Source of the DNA: Microbispora catharanthi
GTDB lineage: Bacteria; Actinomycetota; Actinomycetes; Streptosporangiales; Streptosporangiaceae
Length of the DNA: 64,000 nucleotides
Direction: 5' to 3'
Assembly (NCBI RefSeq): GCF_006334915.2
Contig: NZ_VDMA02000011.1
Coordinates: 212,005 to 276,004, forward strand
Positions 1-11,268 of the stretch are shown here, one piece after another (positions within the stretch are counted from its first letter, which is position 1; each line of letters begins with the position of its first letter). Below the pieces are notes generated by a model, which was not told the origin of the DNA, ran no database searches, and worked only from the letters and a program-made list of their open reading frames with translations. The position numbers were made by a program, and so were the translations under genes.

Positions 1-2
1 AG

Positions 3-1292
3 CCCGCGCCGCCCGCCGCCAAGGCTCCGGCCAAGCCCGCTCCGCCGAAGAAGGCCGCACCCGCCAAGCCGGAGGCCCCCACCACGGGTCCCGAGGTCAA
101 GGCGGCCAAGGCCGACTCCAAGCCGAAGTCCGCCGACATCGCCGAGGACGACGAGGACATCGACCTCGAAGGTGACGTCGACATCGAGGACTTCGACATC
201 GAGGTCGAGGACGTCGAGATCGACGCCGAGGTGGAGACCGAAGAAACCGAAACCGAGACCGAGGGAGAAGCCGACGGCGAAGAGCCCAAGGCCGAGGCGC
301 TCGTCCAGTCCGAGGACGAGGTGCTGATCCTCACCGACGACGATGACGACGCGCCCGTCGCCCAGGTCGCGGCGGCCGGCGCCACCGCCGACCCGGTGAA
401 GGACTACCTCAAGCAGATCGGCAAGGTGCCGCTCCTCAACGCCGAGCAGGAGGTCGAGCTCGCCAAGCGGATCGAGGCAGGCCTGTTCGCCGAGGAGCAG
501 CTCGCCCAGGAGGCCGACGGCCTGCCCGTCGACGTCCGCGCCGAGCTGGAGTGGATCGCCGAGGACGGCCACCGCGCCAAGAACCACCTGCTGGAGGCCA
601 ACCTCCGCCTCGTGGTCTCGCTGGCCAAGAGGTACACCGGCCGCGGCATGCTGTTCCTGGACCTGATCCAGGAGGGCAACCTGGGCCTGATCCGTGCGGT
701 CGAGAAGTTCGACTACACCAAGGGCTACAAGTTCTCCACGTACGCCACCTGGTGGATCCGGCAGGCGATCACCCGGGCCATGGCCGACCAGGCGCGGACC
801 ATCCGCATCCCGGTCCACATGGTCGAGGTGATCAACAAGCTGGCCCGCGTCCAGCGGCAGATGCTGCAGGACCTCGGCCGCGAGCCCACGCCGGAGGAGC
901 TGGCCCGCGAGCTCGACATGACCCCCGAGAAGGTCATCGAGGTGCAGAAGTACGGCCGCGAGCCGATCTCTCTGCACACCCCGCTGGGCGAGGAGGGCGA
1001 CAGCGAGTTCGGTGACCTCATCGAGGACTCCGAGGCCATCGTCCCGGCCGACGCCGTCAGCTTCACGCTGCTGCAGGAGCAGCTGCACTCCGTTCTCGAC
1101 ACGCTGTCGGAGCGGGAGGCGGGCGTGGTGTCGATGCGGTTCGGCCTCACCGACGGGCAGCCGAAGACCCTCGACGAGATCGGGAAGGTCTACGGCGTGA
1201 CCCGCGAGCGGATCCGCCAGATCGAGTCCAAGACCATGTCGAAGCTGCGCCACCCCTCCCGTTCGCAGGTGCTGCGCGACTACCTGGACTGA
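3..1292 (+). CDS. rpoD: RNA polymerase principal sigma factor (RpoD/HrdB type), 5' truncated by the window edge
   Basis: Group 1 sigma-70 that directs core RNA polymerase to housekeeping promoters. The reading frame is open from base 3, so the true start lies upstream; an ATG at 231 is internal. The visible N-terminal part is Ala/Pro/Lys-rich, then strongly acidic (Glu/Asp runs), as in actinobacterial HrdB/SigA. Region 1.2 begins at [16 protein letters not shown]. Region 2 includes [16 protein letters not shown] and the -10 melting segment [15 protein letters not shown]. Region 3 follows ([14 protein letters not shown]), and region 4.2 has the helix-turn-helix [19 protein letters not shown] 14-bp-stem terminator follows the stop. 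Neighbouring parE and parC resemble the HrdB-ParE-ParC neighbourhood known from Streptomyces. Confidence 0.97.
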   Translation, partial: PAPPAAKAPAKPAPPKKAAPAKPEAPTTGPEVKAAKADSKPKSADIAEDDEDIDLEGDVDIEDFDIEVEDVEIDAEVETEETETETEGEADGEEPKAEALVQSEDEVLILTDDDDDAPVAQVAAAGATADPVKDYLKQIGKVPLLNAEQEVELAKRIEAGLFAEEQLAQEADGLPVDVRAELEWIAEDGHRAKNHLLEANLRLVVSLAKRYTGRGMLFLDLIQEGNLGLIRAVEKFDYTKGYKFSTYATWWIRQAITRAMADQARTIRIPVHMVEVINKLARVQRQMLQDLGREPTPEELARELDMTPEKVIEVQKYGREPISLHTPLGEEGDSEFGDLIEDSEAIVPADAVSFTLLQEQLHSVLDTLSEREAGVVSMRFGLTDGQPKTLDEIGKVYGVTRERIRQIESKTMSKLRHPSRSQVLRDYLD

Positions 1293-1303
1293 CGCACGAG
1301 TCG

Positions 1304-1340
1304 ATCGTCCCTCGGCCACGCACCACGGCCGGGGGACGAT
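1304..1340 (+). terminator. Intrinsic terminator of the sigma-factor gene
   Basis: Inverted repeat 12 bases after the stop codon. The arms ATCGTCCCTCGGCC and GGCCGGGGGACGAT pair over 14 positions with one T-G wobble and a 9-nt loop. There is no strong U-tract, as is usual for actinobacterial terminators. Confidence 0.75.
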
Positions 1341-1407
1341 GACGTTTACGCCCCCGTAACCTCGTGGTAGCGCCACGGGCACGTTGACGCTCCTAGGCTC
1401 GCGCCTC

Positions 1408-2373
1408 ATGGGAGTGATCGAAGTGGATCGGGCACGTGCTCGGGGGCCACGAGTGATCCCGGACCGCCCGTGGGCGGACACCATGCTCGACGAGGCGGTC
1501 GAGGCCGCCTCCCGAGGTGACCTCAGACCGGCGGCGGCCGTCCTCGCGGACAGCAGGGGCGACCCGGAGACGCGGTCGCTGCGGGCGGAGGCGCTGTCGC
1601 GGGCCGTCATCGGGGCGAGCCGGTCGATCGAGGCGCTACTCGCTCACGACCAGGGCAATCCCGACCTGTGGCTGTGGCTCGGCCGGGCCCGCCTGGAGGA
1701 GGCCTGGGAGCTGAGGCCCGACGTGCGGGCCAGGGCGGTGCAGGCGGACCGGCTGCACGCCTACCGGTCGGCGATGGAACAGGCCAGGCAGCCGCTTCTG
1801 GCGGCGGCGGGGCTCGCGCCGGTCGACCCGGTGCCGTGGGAGTGCCTGATGTGGCTGGCCATCGGGCTGGACCGGCCGCGCGCCGACAAGGACGCGGTCT
1901 GGTACGAATGCTCCCGCCGGTGGCCGACGCTGTATTCGGGGGCGCTGGCCCGCCTGATCACCCTGTCGCCCGGCTGGGGCGGCACCGCCCAGGAGATGCT
2001 CGGCTTCGCCCGCTCGGCCGCCGCGCACGCCCCGGAGGGCAGCCCGCTCCCGGCGCTCGTGCCGCTGGCCCACTTCGAGATCGTCGCCGCAGGGCGCACC
2101 CCCATGTCCCGGGGCGGCTGGTTCTCCTTCGACGCGCAGCGCGAGATCGTCTCGGCCGCCGGCCACTGGGCGGAGCGGCGCATCGGCGGGGCGCACCCGC
2201 GCTCGGTCGAGGCGCACAACGTCTTCGGCGCCGCCTTCTACCTGTCCGACCTCCGGCGTCCGGCGCGCGGGCACCTCGCCAGGACGGGGGGCCGCTTCAG
2301 CCGGCTGCCCTGGTCGCATCTCGGCGATCCGGCGCAGCAGTACCGCCGGGCCTGCGCCCGGCTGAATCTCTGA
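1408..2373 (+). CDS. Hypothetical alpha-helical (TPR-like) protein
   Basis: About 321 aa and not assigned to a named family with confidence. It is rich in Ala/Leu/Arg helices with repeated pairs such as NPDLWLWLGRARLEEAW and DPVPWECLMWLAIGLDRP, which suggests a tetratricopeptide-like superhelix (inference). There is no signal peptide or membrane segment. ATG 1408 is chosen because a -10-like TAGGCT at 1394-1399 ends 8 nt upstream, pointing to a leaderless transcript; the upstream TTG at 1384 would lie before the transcription start. The gene follows the sigma-factor terminator and converges on yaaA, with one base between the two stop codons. A DUF4034-like function-unknown family is possible but unproven. 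Confidence 0.7.
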   Translation: MGVIEVDRARARGPRVIPDRPWADTMLDEAVEAASRGDLRPAAAVLADSRGDPETRSLRAEALSRAVIGASRSIEALLAHDQGNPDLWLWLGRARLEEAWELRPDVRARAVQADRLHAYRSAMEQARQPLLAAAGLAPVDPVPWECLMWLAIGLDRPRADKDAVWYECSRRWPTLYSGALARLITLSPGWGGTAQEMLGFARSAAAHAPEGSPLPALVPLAHFEIVAAGRTPMSRGGWFSFDAQREIVSAAGHWAERRIGGAHPRSVEAHNVFGAAFYLSDLRRPARGHLARTGGRFSRLPWSHLGDPAQQYRRACARLNL

Positions 2374-2374
2374 C

Positions 2375-3124
2375 TCACTCGTTCACGATCACGTCGAGGG
2401 TCCGCGGCTTTCCCCGCCCGGACGGCGCCGCCAGTTCCACCCGATGTCCCAGGCCGGTCAGCAGGTCGGCCAGATCTGCGGCCGTGCGGGGCCGGTCGGG
2501 GGTCTCGACGAGCGCGCGGGCCACCACGCCCCGGGTGGCCTTCGCCATGTGGCTGACGACGGTCCGCTTCCCTGCGGCCTCCCGCAGCACCCGTACGGCC
2601 ACGCCGCGTTCGCCGGGCTGCCAGGCGGCGGCGTACGTCGCGGACCGCATGTCCACCACGAGCCCCTTCGTCGCGTCGAGCACCGCGCTGATCGACGGCC
2701 GCCAGAACGCGGCCAGGCCGCCCATCGGCGGCAGCCGTACGCCCATGGACAGCCGGTAGGGCGGCACGCGGTCGGACGGGCGCAGCAGGCCCCACAGCGC
2801 CGAGAACACGACGATCCTCCGGTCGGCCCGCCGCCGGGCCTCGGGGGAGAGGGTGGCGAGGCCCAGGTTGTCGTACAGCACGCCCGTGTAGAGGGCGGCG
2901 ACGGGCAGCGTGCGCGCCGTGGGGAGCGCCAGGTTGCGCTCGATCTCGCCGGTCTGCCCCTCCGACAGGCCGAGAACGTCGCGCGCCTCGGGCGTGTGGC
3001 AGAGCGAGACGAGGGCGTCGAGGACCTTCTCGCGCGGGGAGGCGAGTTCGGGGAAGCTGAGCCGGCGGACGGCGGAGGTGCCCCGCTCGGCCTTCCCCTC
3101 CGAGGGCGGAAGCAGGATGAGCAC
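2375..3124 (-). CDS. yaaA: YaaA/UPF0246 family peroxide-stress protein
   Basis: 249 aa. Begins with the family hallmark LILLPPSEGK right after a GTG start at 3124, which is why longer upstream frames are rejected. Also carries YTGVLYDNLG and RIVVFSALWGLLRPSDRVP, typical of the DUF328/YaaA family. The E. coli homologue lowers free iron and limits DNA damage during hydrogen peroxide stress; that role is transferred by family. It lies downstream of, and in the same orientation as, the AceE paralogue, with a terminator-like hairpin between them, so it probably has its own promoter. Confidence 0.88.
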   Translation of the reverse strand: MLILLPPSEGKAERGTSAVRRLSFPELASPREKVLDALVSLCHTPEARDVLGLSEGQTGEIERNLALPTARTLPVAALYTGVLYDNLGLATLSPEARRRADRRIVVFSALWGLLRPSDRVPPYRLSMGVRLPPMGGLAAFWRPSISAVLDATKGLVVDMRSATYAAAWQPGERGVAVRVLREAAGKRTVVSHMAKATRGVVARALVETPDRPRTAADLADLLTGLGHRVELAAPSGRGKPRTLDVIVNE

Positions 3125-3140
3125 GGTTCCGCAGCCTACT

Positions 3141-3176
3141 GCGCCCCGACCGGAGAGTTTCCCCCGATCGGGGCGC
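3141..3176 (-). terminator. Hairpin between the aceE paralogue and yaaA
   Basis: GCGCCCCGA (3141-3149) pairs perfectly with TCGGGGCGC (3168-3176); an inner CGG/CCG can extend the stem. It lies 31 nt past the aceE stop and just before the yaaA start, so it may end aceE transcription. Confidence 0.6.
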
Positions 3177-3206
3177 TGCGCGATGGTCGCCGACGCGGCG
3201 TGTCGC

Positions 3207-5663
3207 TCAGTCCCGGCCGGTCTCCACCGCCTTGAGCACGGCCTCCGCGATCGAGCGGGGATCGACGCCGAAGTGCCTGCGGACCGCATCGCGGGTGCCC
3301 GACAGCCCGAACCCGTCGGTGCCGAGCGAGGTCCACGGCCGGTCGATCCACGGGCTGATCTGGTCCGGCACCGCGCGCATCCAGTCGCTGACCGCGATCA
3401 CCGGTCCCGCGGTCCCGGCCAGGGCCTGCCGGACGTACGGCACGCCCGTGGTGGTCATGGCGTCGCGGCGCAGCTCGCTCCAGGAGGTGACCGACCACAC
3501 GTCGACGCCCAGGCCGTACTCCTCCCGGAGCAGTCGCTGCGCCTCCAGCGCCCAGTGGATCGCGGTGCCGCTGGCCAGCAGGTGGGCCTGGCCGCCTCCG
3601 GCGGCGTACCGGTAGATCCCCCGGAGGATGCCCTCCTCGACGCCTTCGGGCATCGGGGGCTGGGGCAGCGGCTCGTTGTAGACGGTCAGGTAGTAGAACA
3701 CGTCCTCGCCGTCGGGGCCGTACATGCGCCGGAGCCCCTCACGCACGATCGTTCCCACCTCGTAGGCGAAGGCGGGATCGTAGGCCAGGCACGCCGGGTT
3801 GGCCGAGGCGAGGAGCTGCGAGTGACCGTCCGCGTGCTGCAGGCCCTCTCCGGTCATCGTGGTCCGGCCGGCGGTGGCGCCGACGAGGAACCCGCGGCCG
3901 AGCTGGTCGGCCAGTGCCCACATCTGGTCGCCGGTGCGCTGCCAGCCGAACATCGAGTAGAAGATGTAGAAGGGGATCATGGCTTCGCCGTGGGTGGCGT
4001 AGCTGGAGGCCGCGGCCGTGAACGACGCCATCGACCCGGCCTCGGTGATGCCTTCCAGCAGGATCTGCCCGTCGGCCGCCTCCTTGTACGACAACAGCAG
4101 GTCCCTGTCGACGGACTCGTAGCGCTGGCCCAGCGGCGAGTAGATCTTGGCGGTGGGGAACAGCGACTCCATGCCGAACGTCCTGGCCTCGTCGGGCACG
4201 ATCGGCACCCAGCGGCGTCCCGTCTCCGGCTCCTTCATCAGGTCCTTGACCAGGCGGACGAAGGCCATCGTCGTGGCCACGGGCTGCTTCGAGCCCTTCT
4301 CCAGGGCCCGGAACGGCGCCTCGCCCGAGGCCGGCAGCGGGGCGTGGGAGACCGTACGGCGGGGGACGGGCCCGCCCAGGTCGCGGCGCCGCTCGGCGGC
4401 GTAGCGCGCCTCCGGCGAGTCCGGCCCGGGATGCAGGTATGGCGGCAGGTCGCCGTCGAGCGCCTCGTCCGGCACCGGCAGGCCGAGCCGGTCGCGCAGC
4501 GAGCGGAACTCGTCCTGGGTGAGCTTCTTCATCTGGTGGTTGGCGTTGCGCGCCTCGATCCCCGCACCGAGGGTCCAGCCCTTCACCGTCTGCACGAGGA
4601 TCACGGTGGGGGCGCCACGGTTGTCCAGGGCCCTGCGGTAGGCCGCGTACACCTTCCGCGGCTCGTGGCCCGCCCGGGACCCGCCGACGATGCGCCGCAG
4701 GTCGTCGTCTGAGCAGGGCACGTCCAGTCCCTGGAACAGCCGCTCCCTGATATAGGCGCCCGTCGAGGCGGCGAACGTCTGGAACTGCCCGTCCGGCACC
4801 TCGCCCAGCCGGGCCACCAGTTCGTCCGAGCCGAGCAGCCCGTCCCACTCCCTGCCCCACAGCGCCTTGACGACGTGCCAGCCCGCGCCCCTGAAGACGC
4901 TTTCGAGCTCCTGGACGATACGGGTGTTGCCCCGCACCGGCCCGTCGAGCCGCTGCAGGTTGCAGTTGATCACGAAGGTGAGGTTGTCGAGCCCCTCGCG
5001 CGCGGCGAGGGTGAGGGCGGCCGTGGACTCCGGCTCGTCCATCTCGCCGTCGCCGAGGAAGGCCCATACGTGGCTGTGCGAGGTGTCCTTGATGCCGCGA
5101 TTGTGCAGGTAGCGGTTGAACCTGGCCTGGTAGATCGCGTTGAGCGGGCCGAGGCCCATGGAGACGGTGGGGAACTGCCAGAAGCCCGGCATGGACCGCG
5201 GATGCGGGTATGACGGCAGCCCGCCCTCGGGCTCGCGCCTGAACAGGTCGAGCTGGGCTTCGCTCAGCCTGCCCTCAAGGAAGGCCCGGGCGTAGATGCC
5301 CGGGGATGCGTGGCCCTGGAAGTAGACCTGGTCGTGGCCGGCATGGAAGAAGTGATTGAAGCCCACCTCGTACAGCCAGGCGGCCGAGGCGTAGGTCGCC
5401 AGGTGGCCGCCGAGGCCCAGCCGGCTTCCCCTCGTGATCATCGCTGCGGCGTTCCACCGGTCGTACGCGGCGATGCGTTCCTCCACCTCCAGGTCACCCG
5501 GGTAGACGGGCTCCTCGGAGGCCGGGACGGTGTTGATGTAGCGGGTGGTGGTGGCCAGCCGCTTCAGCAGGTAGTCGGCCCGTTCGGGGCCGGCTGCACG
5601 GCGGACCGCCTCGAGGGATTCGAGCCATTCGGCGGTCTCCTGCGGGTCCAGGTCTTCGTCCAT
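3207..5663 (-). CDS. aceE: Pyruvate dehydrogenase E1 component, homodimeric (AceE paralogue, short form)
   Basis: Thiamine-diphosphate enzyme that decarboxylates pyruvate and reductively acetylates a lipoyl E2 partner. 818 aa, about 100 aa shorter than the second AceE at 55677-58430. It shares with it [20 protein letters not shown], the ThDP/Mg motif [10 protein letters not shown] through [16 protein letters not shown] (about residues 204-241), and the C-terminal SWSELRRDA and [10 protein letters not shown]. The ATG at 5663 is chosen because TTTAAT (5670-5675) sits 6 nt upstream, suggesting a leaderless mRNA. Upstream extension reads through the divergent regulator and is artefactual. It is divergent from a GntR/FCD regulator across a 12-bp palindrome, so substrate-responsive control is likely. 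No E2, E3 or lipoate genes are adjacent. Could be a specialised isoform. Confidence 0.93.
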   Translation of the reverse strand: MDEDLDPQETAEWLESLEAVRRAAGPERADYLLKRLATTTRYINTVPASEEPVYPGDLEVEERIAAYDRWNAAAMITRGSRLGLGGHLATYASAAWLYEVGFNHFFHAGHDQVYFQGHASPGIYARAFLEGRLSEAQLDLFRREPEGGLPSYPHPRSMPGFWQFPTVSMGLGPLNAIYQARFNRYLHNRGIKDTSHSHVWAFLGDGEMDEPESTAALTLAAREGLDNLTFVINCNLQRLDGPVRGNTRIVQELESVFRGAGWHVVKALWGREWDGLLGSDELVARLGEVPDGQFQTFAASTGAYIRERLFQGLDVPCSDDDLRRIVGGSRAGHEPRKVYAAYRRALDNRGAPTVILVQTVKGWTLGAGIEARNANHQMKKLTQDEFRSLRDRLGLPVPDEALDGDLPPYLHPGPDSPEARYAAERRRDLGGPVPRRTVSHAPLPASGEAPFRALEKGSKQPVATTMAFVRLVKDLMKEPETGRRWVPIVPDEARTFGMESLFPTAKIYSPLGQRYESVDRDLLLSYKEAADGQILLEGITEAGSMASFTAAASSYATHGEAMIPFYIFYSMFGWQRTGDQMWALADQLGRGFLVGATAGRTTMTGEGLQHADGHSQLLASANPACLAYDPAFAYEVGTIVREGLRRMYGPDGEDVFYYLTVYNEPLPQPPMPEGVEEGILRGIYRYAAGGGQAHLLASGTAIHWALEAQRLLREEYGLGVDVWSVTSWSELRRDAMTTTGVPYVRQALAGTAGPVIAVSDWMRAVPDQISPWIDRPWTSLGTDGFGLSGTRDAVRRHFGVDPRSIAEAVLKAVETGRD

Positions 5664-5669
5664 GGATTC

Positions 5670-5720
5670 ATTAAACACCCTATGATCGATCATCGGATGT
5701 GTGCCGTCCGGCCCTATCAT
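5670..5720. promoter_or_regulatory. Divergent promoter/operator between aceE paralogue and GntR gene
   Basis: The perfect palindrome ATGATCGATCAT lies at 5682-5693, flanked by CCT and CGG; a related half-site CCTATCATCGG occurs at 5713-5723. Minus-strand -10-like TTTAAT (5670-5675) precedes the aceE ATG by 6 nt. Plus-strand TATCAT (5715-5720) precedes the regulator GTG (5728) by 7 nt. The palindrome would cover the aceE -35/spacer region, so a bound regulator could control both directions (inference). Confidence 0.6.
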
Positions 5721-5727
5721 CGGTCTC

Positions 5728-6336
5728 GTGGAACCCGTCGTGCGGTCGCCGCTTCGCGACCAGATCCGGCAAACCGTGCTCGACGGCCTGTCCGACGGCC
5801 GATGGAAGCCCGGCGACCGTCTCGTCGAGCGGCGGATGGCGGCCGAGCTGGGCGTCAGCCAGGCCCCGGTGCGTGAGGCGCTGCGCGAGCTGGAGGCGCT
5901 CAGGCTCATCGAGTCCGCGCCCAACAAGGGCGCGCGGGTCCGCAGGCTCACCCGGAGCGATCTGCGCGAGGTGTACCAGGTGCGGGCGGGGCTGGAGGAG
6001 ACGGCCGTCCGGCTGGGCAGGCCCTCCGTGGATGCGTTGCGTACGCACCTCGGCCGTCTGCACGAGGCGGCGGCGGCCGGCGCCCTGCACGATCAGGTGC
6101 GGCACGGCGTCGCCTTCCACCGGGAGATCGTGAAAGCCTCGGGCAACGAGGTGCTGCTGTCGGTGTGGGAGTCGCTCGGCATCGAGGTGTGGACCCACCT
6201 GTCGATCCGCCTGTTCCGGATGCGTCCGCACGAGAACGCCGCCGACCACGAACCCCTCGTGGAGGCGTTCGAGCGGGACGACCCCGAGGTGGGCGTCCTG
6301 CTCCGCGAGCACGTGCTCGGCTACGCCCCGGCCTAG
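5728..6336 (+). CDS. GntR family transcriptional regulator with FCD (FadR C-terminal) domain
   Basis: 202 aa. The N-terminal winged helix-turn-helix contains [38 protein letters not shown] and [12 protein letters not shown], classic GntR. The C-terminal all-helical FCD domain ([46 protein letters not shown]) keeps acidic/His residues used in this family for metal or carboxylate ligand binding. GTG 5728 is preferred over GTG 5701 because a -10-like TATCAT ends 7 nt upstream. It is probably an autoregulator and controller of the divergent aceE, perhaps sensing a carboxylic acid such as pyruvate or lactate; the ligand is inference. Its TAG stop overlaps the stop of the convergent pseudogene. Confidence 0.88.
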   Translation: MEPVVRSPLRDQIRQTVLDGLSDGRWKPGDRLVERRMAAELGVSQAPVREALRELEALRLIESAPNKGARVRRLTRSDLREVYQVRAGLEETAVRLGRPSVDALRTHLGRLHEAAAAGALHDQVRHGVAFHREIVKASGNEVLLSVWESLGIEVWTHLSIRLFRMRPHENAADHEPLVEAFERDDPEVGVLLREHVLGYAPA

Positions 6337-6743
6337 CCCTTCCGGCCCGTCGTGGCGATGCCCTGGACGAAGTAGCGCTGGCCGGCGAAGAAGACGACGA
6401 CGAGCGGCAGCGTGGTGATCACGCTCGCGGCCAGGACGATCTCCCACTTGGGGTCGCCGCCCTGGGAGAACTGGTCGACCACGGCCTTGAGCCCGCGCGG
6501 CAGCGTGAACAGCGCGGGGTCCTGCAGGTAGATCAGCGGCTTCATCAGGTCGAACCAGCTCGCCTTGAGCTCGAAGATGAACGCGATGATCAGGGCCGGG
6601 CGGCCGAGGGGCAGCGCGATCCGCCAGAACAGGTCGAGGTAGGACGCGCCGTCCACGCCGCCGCACGCGGACAGTTGCAACACCGCTGCCAGAGCTCCGG
6701 CCAGCACGACGACGCCGGTACGGTTCCTGCGCGAAGGGGACAC
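6333..6743 (-). pseudogene. Collapsed sugar ABC-transporter operon: lipoprotein leader fused in frame to permease C-terminus
   Basis: 136-aa open frame. The GTG start at 6743 has a GAAGGAG ribosome-binding site. Residues 1-29 form a lipoprotein signal peptide (basic start, VVVLAGALAAVLQ, lipobox LSAC, then GG), as in an extracellular solute-binding protein. From about residue 30 it abruptly becomes the C-terminal part of a MalG/UgpE-type inner-membrane permease: VDGASYLDLFWRIALPLGRP (the EAA loop without its EAA), two membrane spans, and a final [15 protein letters not shown]. The binding-protein body, the first permease and the N-terminus of the second permease are missing, so one deletion with an in-frame junction near 6656-6661 explains it. 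Transport function is not expected. Confidence 0.8.
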
Positions 6744-6839
6744 CGCCGCTCCTTCGAGGGGGCCCGAGGAATCGAAAGCCCTCCACCGCCCCGGACGCAC
6801 ATCTAAAGCGAGCAGCGCAGGTCAACTAGGCTGCGGCGG

Positions 6840-7571
6840 GTGACTGAGGAAATCGCACAGTTCGACCTGCTGGTGGATGCGGCATGGCCGGCGCCGGGAC
6901 GGGCGGAGGACGACGGCTGGGTCTACCGGCACGCGGGCGGCGTGACGAAACGGGCCAACTCGGTGCTGCCGCTGGGAGAGCGGGCGAACCTGCCGGAGGC
7001 GGTCGACCGGGCCGAGCGCTTCTACGCGGGCATCGGGCAGCCCTGCGTGTTCTCGGTCGGCATGGGCGCGTCGCCCGGGCTCGACGACGAACTCGGCCGC
7101 CGGGGTTACCGGCTCGTGGATCCCACCTTGGTGATGACCAGGCCGCTCACCGGCGATGAGCCTGCCGCCGACGCGGCGGTGGAGGACAAGCCGTCAGAAC
7201 GGTGGCTGCGCACCTGGTGGAGCGTGGACGGCGGGCGCCACCGCGACACCGGGGAGGTTCCGGCGCGGACGTGGGGTGAGCGCATCCTCGGCGGGGTGCC
7301 CGCCGGGTACGTCCTCCTCGAGGAGGGCGCGGTGGGAAGGGGCGTGCCGCAGGGGCGATGGCTCGGCGTCTACTGCATGGCGGTCGAGCCGCACGCCAGG
7401 CGGCGCGGGCTGGGCGCTGCCGTGCTGCGCACCCTGCTCGCCTGGGGGCGGCGGTGTGGCGCCGACGGCGCGTACCTGGTGGTGACGGAGGCCAACACCG
7501 GCGCCCGCGCGCTCTACGAGCGCGAGGGATTCACCGTCGCCGGCCGCTACCACTACCGGGTGCGGTCCTGA
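6840..7571 (+). CDS. GNAT family N-acetyltransferase
   Basis: 243 aa. The C-terminal GNAT domain contains LGVYCMAVEPHARRRGLGAA, including the acetyl-CoA pyrophosphate loop R-R-x-G-L-G, then the final helix/strand ANTGARALYEREGF. The N-terminal half is a degenerate second GNAT-like fold. The GTG start has no Shine-Dalgarno sequence but a TAGGCT box 7 nt upstream (6827-6832), pointing to a leaderless mRNA. The substrate cannot be deduced. It is divergent from the ABC-transporter remnant. Confidence 0.85.
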   Translation: MTEEIAQFDLLVDAAWPAPGRAEDDGWVYRHAGGVTKRANSVLPLGERANLPEAVDRAERFYAGIGQPCVFSVGMGASPGLDDELGRRGYRLVDPTLVMTRPLTGDEPAADAAVEDKPSERWLRTWWSVDGGRHRDTGEVPARTWGERILGGVPAGYVLLEEGAVGRGVPQGRWLGVYCMAVEPHARRRGLGAAVLRTLLAWGRRCGADGAYLVVTEANTGARALYEREGFTVAGRYHYRVRS

Positions 7572-7715
7572 CCCGCCGGCGCCGTCCGCCGCGGACCCCG
7601 GGGGAAGCGGGGAACGGCGGCCGCGCCGGGCGGGCGGCCCGGGTCGATGGCTTATATGGCGACGGCGCGCGGAGCCGACATTATCGTCTGACGCTCCGGC
7701 ACGCCGTCTATGGGG

Positions 7716-7946
7716 TCAGCGCTCGCCCTCAGGGGCGGTCGCGGGGGATTCACTGAGTCGGGCCGACTCGTCCTGGATCTCAGCACCTTTGTCGCGCAGC
7801 ACAGTCACGTGCTGACGCCCGTGGTGGGCGCAGAACAGCAACTCCCCACCCACGGGCAGGGTCGCGCGGATGTAGGCCTGAGCACCGCACCGGTCGCACC
7901 GGTCCAGGGCCGTCAGCGGCTTGATGGGGGCGAGAGCTCCAGTCAC
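7716..7946 (-). CDS. DUF7455-type small cysteine-containing protein
   Basis: 76 aa. The core LTALDRCDRCGAQAYIRATL followed by ELLFCAHHGRQH has a CxxC pair plus a Cys-x-His-His, consistent with a zinc-ribbon-like fold. Small proteins of this type are widespread in Actinobacteria and have no known function. GTG 7946 is chosen because a GAAAGG ribosome-binding site precedes it. It is divergent from parE. Confidence 0.75.
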   Translation of the reverse strand: MTGALAPIKPLTALDRCDRCGAQAYIRATLPVGGELLFCAHHGRQHVTVLRDKGAEIQDESARLSESPATAPEGER

Positions 7947-8192
7947 GTATCGCCTTTCGGGTCGCCCCACGCTGTGGGGACGTTGGCGTCAGTCACTTGG
8001 GACAACATCTAACCGGATACGGGCCTTCCCAATCATGCTCCGACTACGCCCAGAGCAGAATGATCGGGAAAGTGACGGGGATCACAGCGAAAGTGCCGGT
8101 CATTGTGCTGCGCCTGGCAAGCTTGTGCGCGTACAAACATTGAGTGGCGTTAAGCTGCGTACGCGTGTTCGATTGATAAGTAGGAGTTGGGT

Positions 8193-10265
<2,073 letters not shown>

Positions 10266-10286
10266 CCGGTGCCCGCCGGGCACCGG
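10266..10286 (+). terminator. Terminator of parE
   Basis: Perfect 9-bp inverted repeat CCGGTGCCC / GGGCACCGG with a 3-nt loop, starting directly after the parE stop codon. Confidence 0.75.
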
Positions 10287-10412
10287 CTCACCGTCGCGAG
10301 CCCAGCCTGGGAGGAGCCGGGGCACGCGTCCGCACCTCCTCCCCAGGAAGGGCGCCCCTTATGACCGTCCGTGACCTGACGGTGCCCGAACGTCATCTGT
10401 GACCATGGGCCC

Positions 10413-10958
10413 ATGACATCTCTTGGCCACGACCAGAAGAGCCGTGTGACCGTGCGGCAGCTCACCGCCGAGGACGTCACCTGGGTGCGGGAGTTGTTCA
10501 CCGAGAGGTGGGGAGGAGTCGTATCGGTCAGCCGAGGCGTCGCCCACGACACGACGGCGCTGCCCGGATTCGTCGCGCTGCTCGACGGGGAACGCGCCGG
10601 CGTCGCCACCTACAGGATCGCCGGCCGGGAGTGTGAACTCGTCACGCTCGACTCCGTACGCGAAGGCGCCGGAGCGGGCACCGCCCTCGTCGACGCCGTG
10701 GCCGGAGCGGCCCGCGCCGCAGGCACCGTTCGGCTATGGCTGGTGACGACGAACGACAACCTGCGGGCGCTGCGCTTCTATCAGCGGTACGGCTTCGACC
10801 TCGTCGCCGTGCACCGCGACGCCGTCGCTCGGTCGCGTGAGCTCAAGCCGTCGATTCCCGAGATCGGCCTCGACGGCATCCCGATTCGCCACGAAATCGA
10901 ATTCGAACTGCCCTCGAATCTGGCCGGGGTCAGCCGGACTCGATCTCCAGGGTGCTGA
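10413..10958 (+). CDS. GNAT family N-acetyltransferase
   Basis: 181 aa. The acetyl-CoA-binding segment LDSVREGAGAGTALVDAVAG carries the G-x-G-x-G-T loop, followed by VRLWLVTTNDNLRALRFYQRYGF, the diagnostic C-terminal GNAT strand-helix. Short N-terminal domain VRQLTAEDVTWVRELFTERWG. No obvious Shine-Dalgarno sequence. The 3' end overlaps the convergent small membrane-protein gene by 29 bp. Substrate unknown. Confidence 0.85.
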   Translation: MTSLGHDQKSRVTVRQLTAEDVTWVRELFTERWGGVVSVSRGVAHDTTALPGFVALLDGERAGVATYRIAGRECELVTLDSVREGAGAGTALVDAVAGAARAAGTVRLWLVTTNDNLRALRFYQRYGFDLVAVHRDAVARSRELKPSIPEIGLDGIPIRHEIEFELPSNLAGVSRTRSPGC

Positions 10959-11253
10959 CCCGGTTGCGGGCCTCCAGCATGCCCTCCCGGTAGCGTTCGT
11001 CCCAGTCCGGGTCGTCGTCGCGGATGGCCCTGACCGTCTGCCTGGTCAGCTCCACCGGCCCGTTGGGGCCGGGAGCTACCTTGCGTACGACGATCAGGGT
11101 CCACCCGTTCTCCATGACGGTGTCGGTCTCCCAGCGGGGTGAGCCGGCCGCCTCTCGCCGGGGCGCGGGCTTCCCGCCGCGTGCGAGCGTCACGAGCAGA
11201 TACACGAGCACGGCGATGACGATGAGCGTCACCGGAAGGGCGAGCAGGCGCAT
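10930..11253 (-). CDS. Small single-pass membrane protein, unknown function
   Basis: 107 aa. The N-terminal hydrophobic helix ALPVTLIVIAVLVYLLVTLA (about residues 5-24) is a membrane anchor; the rest is soluble, with a beta-rich segment (ENGWTLIVVRKVAPGPNG) and a charged helix. It lies 15 nt downstream of the SPFH-protein gene in the same orientation, so probably an operon partner. Confidence 0.7.
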   Translation of the reverse strand: MRLLALPVTLIVIAVLVYLLVTLARGGKPAPRREAAGSPRWETDTVMENGWTLIVVRKVAPGPNGPVELTRQTVRAIRDDDPDWDERYREGMLEARNRVSTLEIESG

Positions 11254-11268
11254 CGGGGTTCCGGCTCC

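Noticed and set aside
5701..5727. GTG 5701 as the GntR start
   Set aside because: It lies upstream of the predicted transcription start and adds nine unconserved residues.
7572..7715. Small gene between the GNAT and DUF7455 genes
   Set aside because: No start with a ribosome site and no conserved residues; it is a short intergenic gap.
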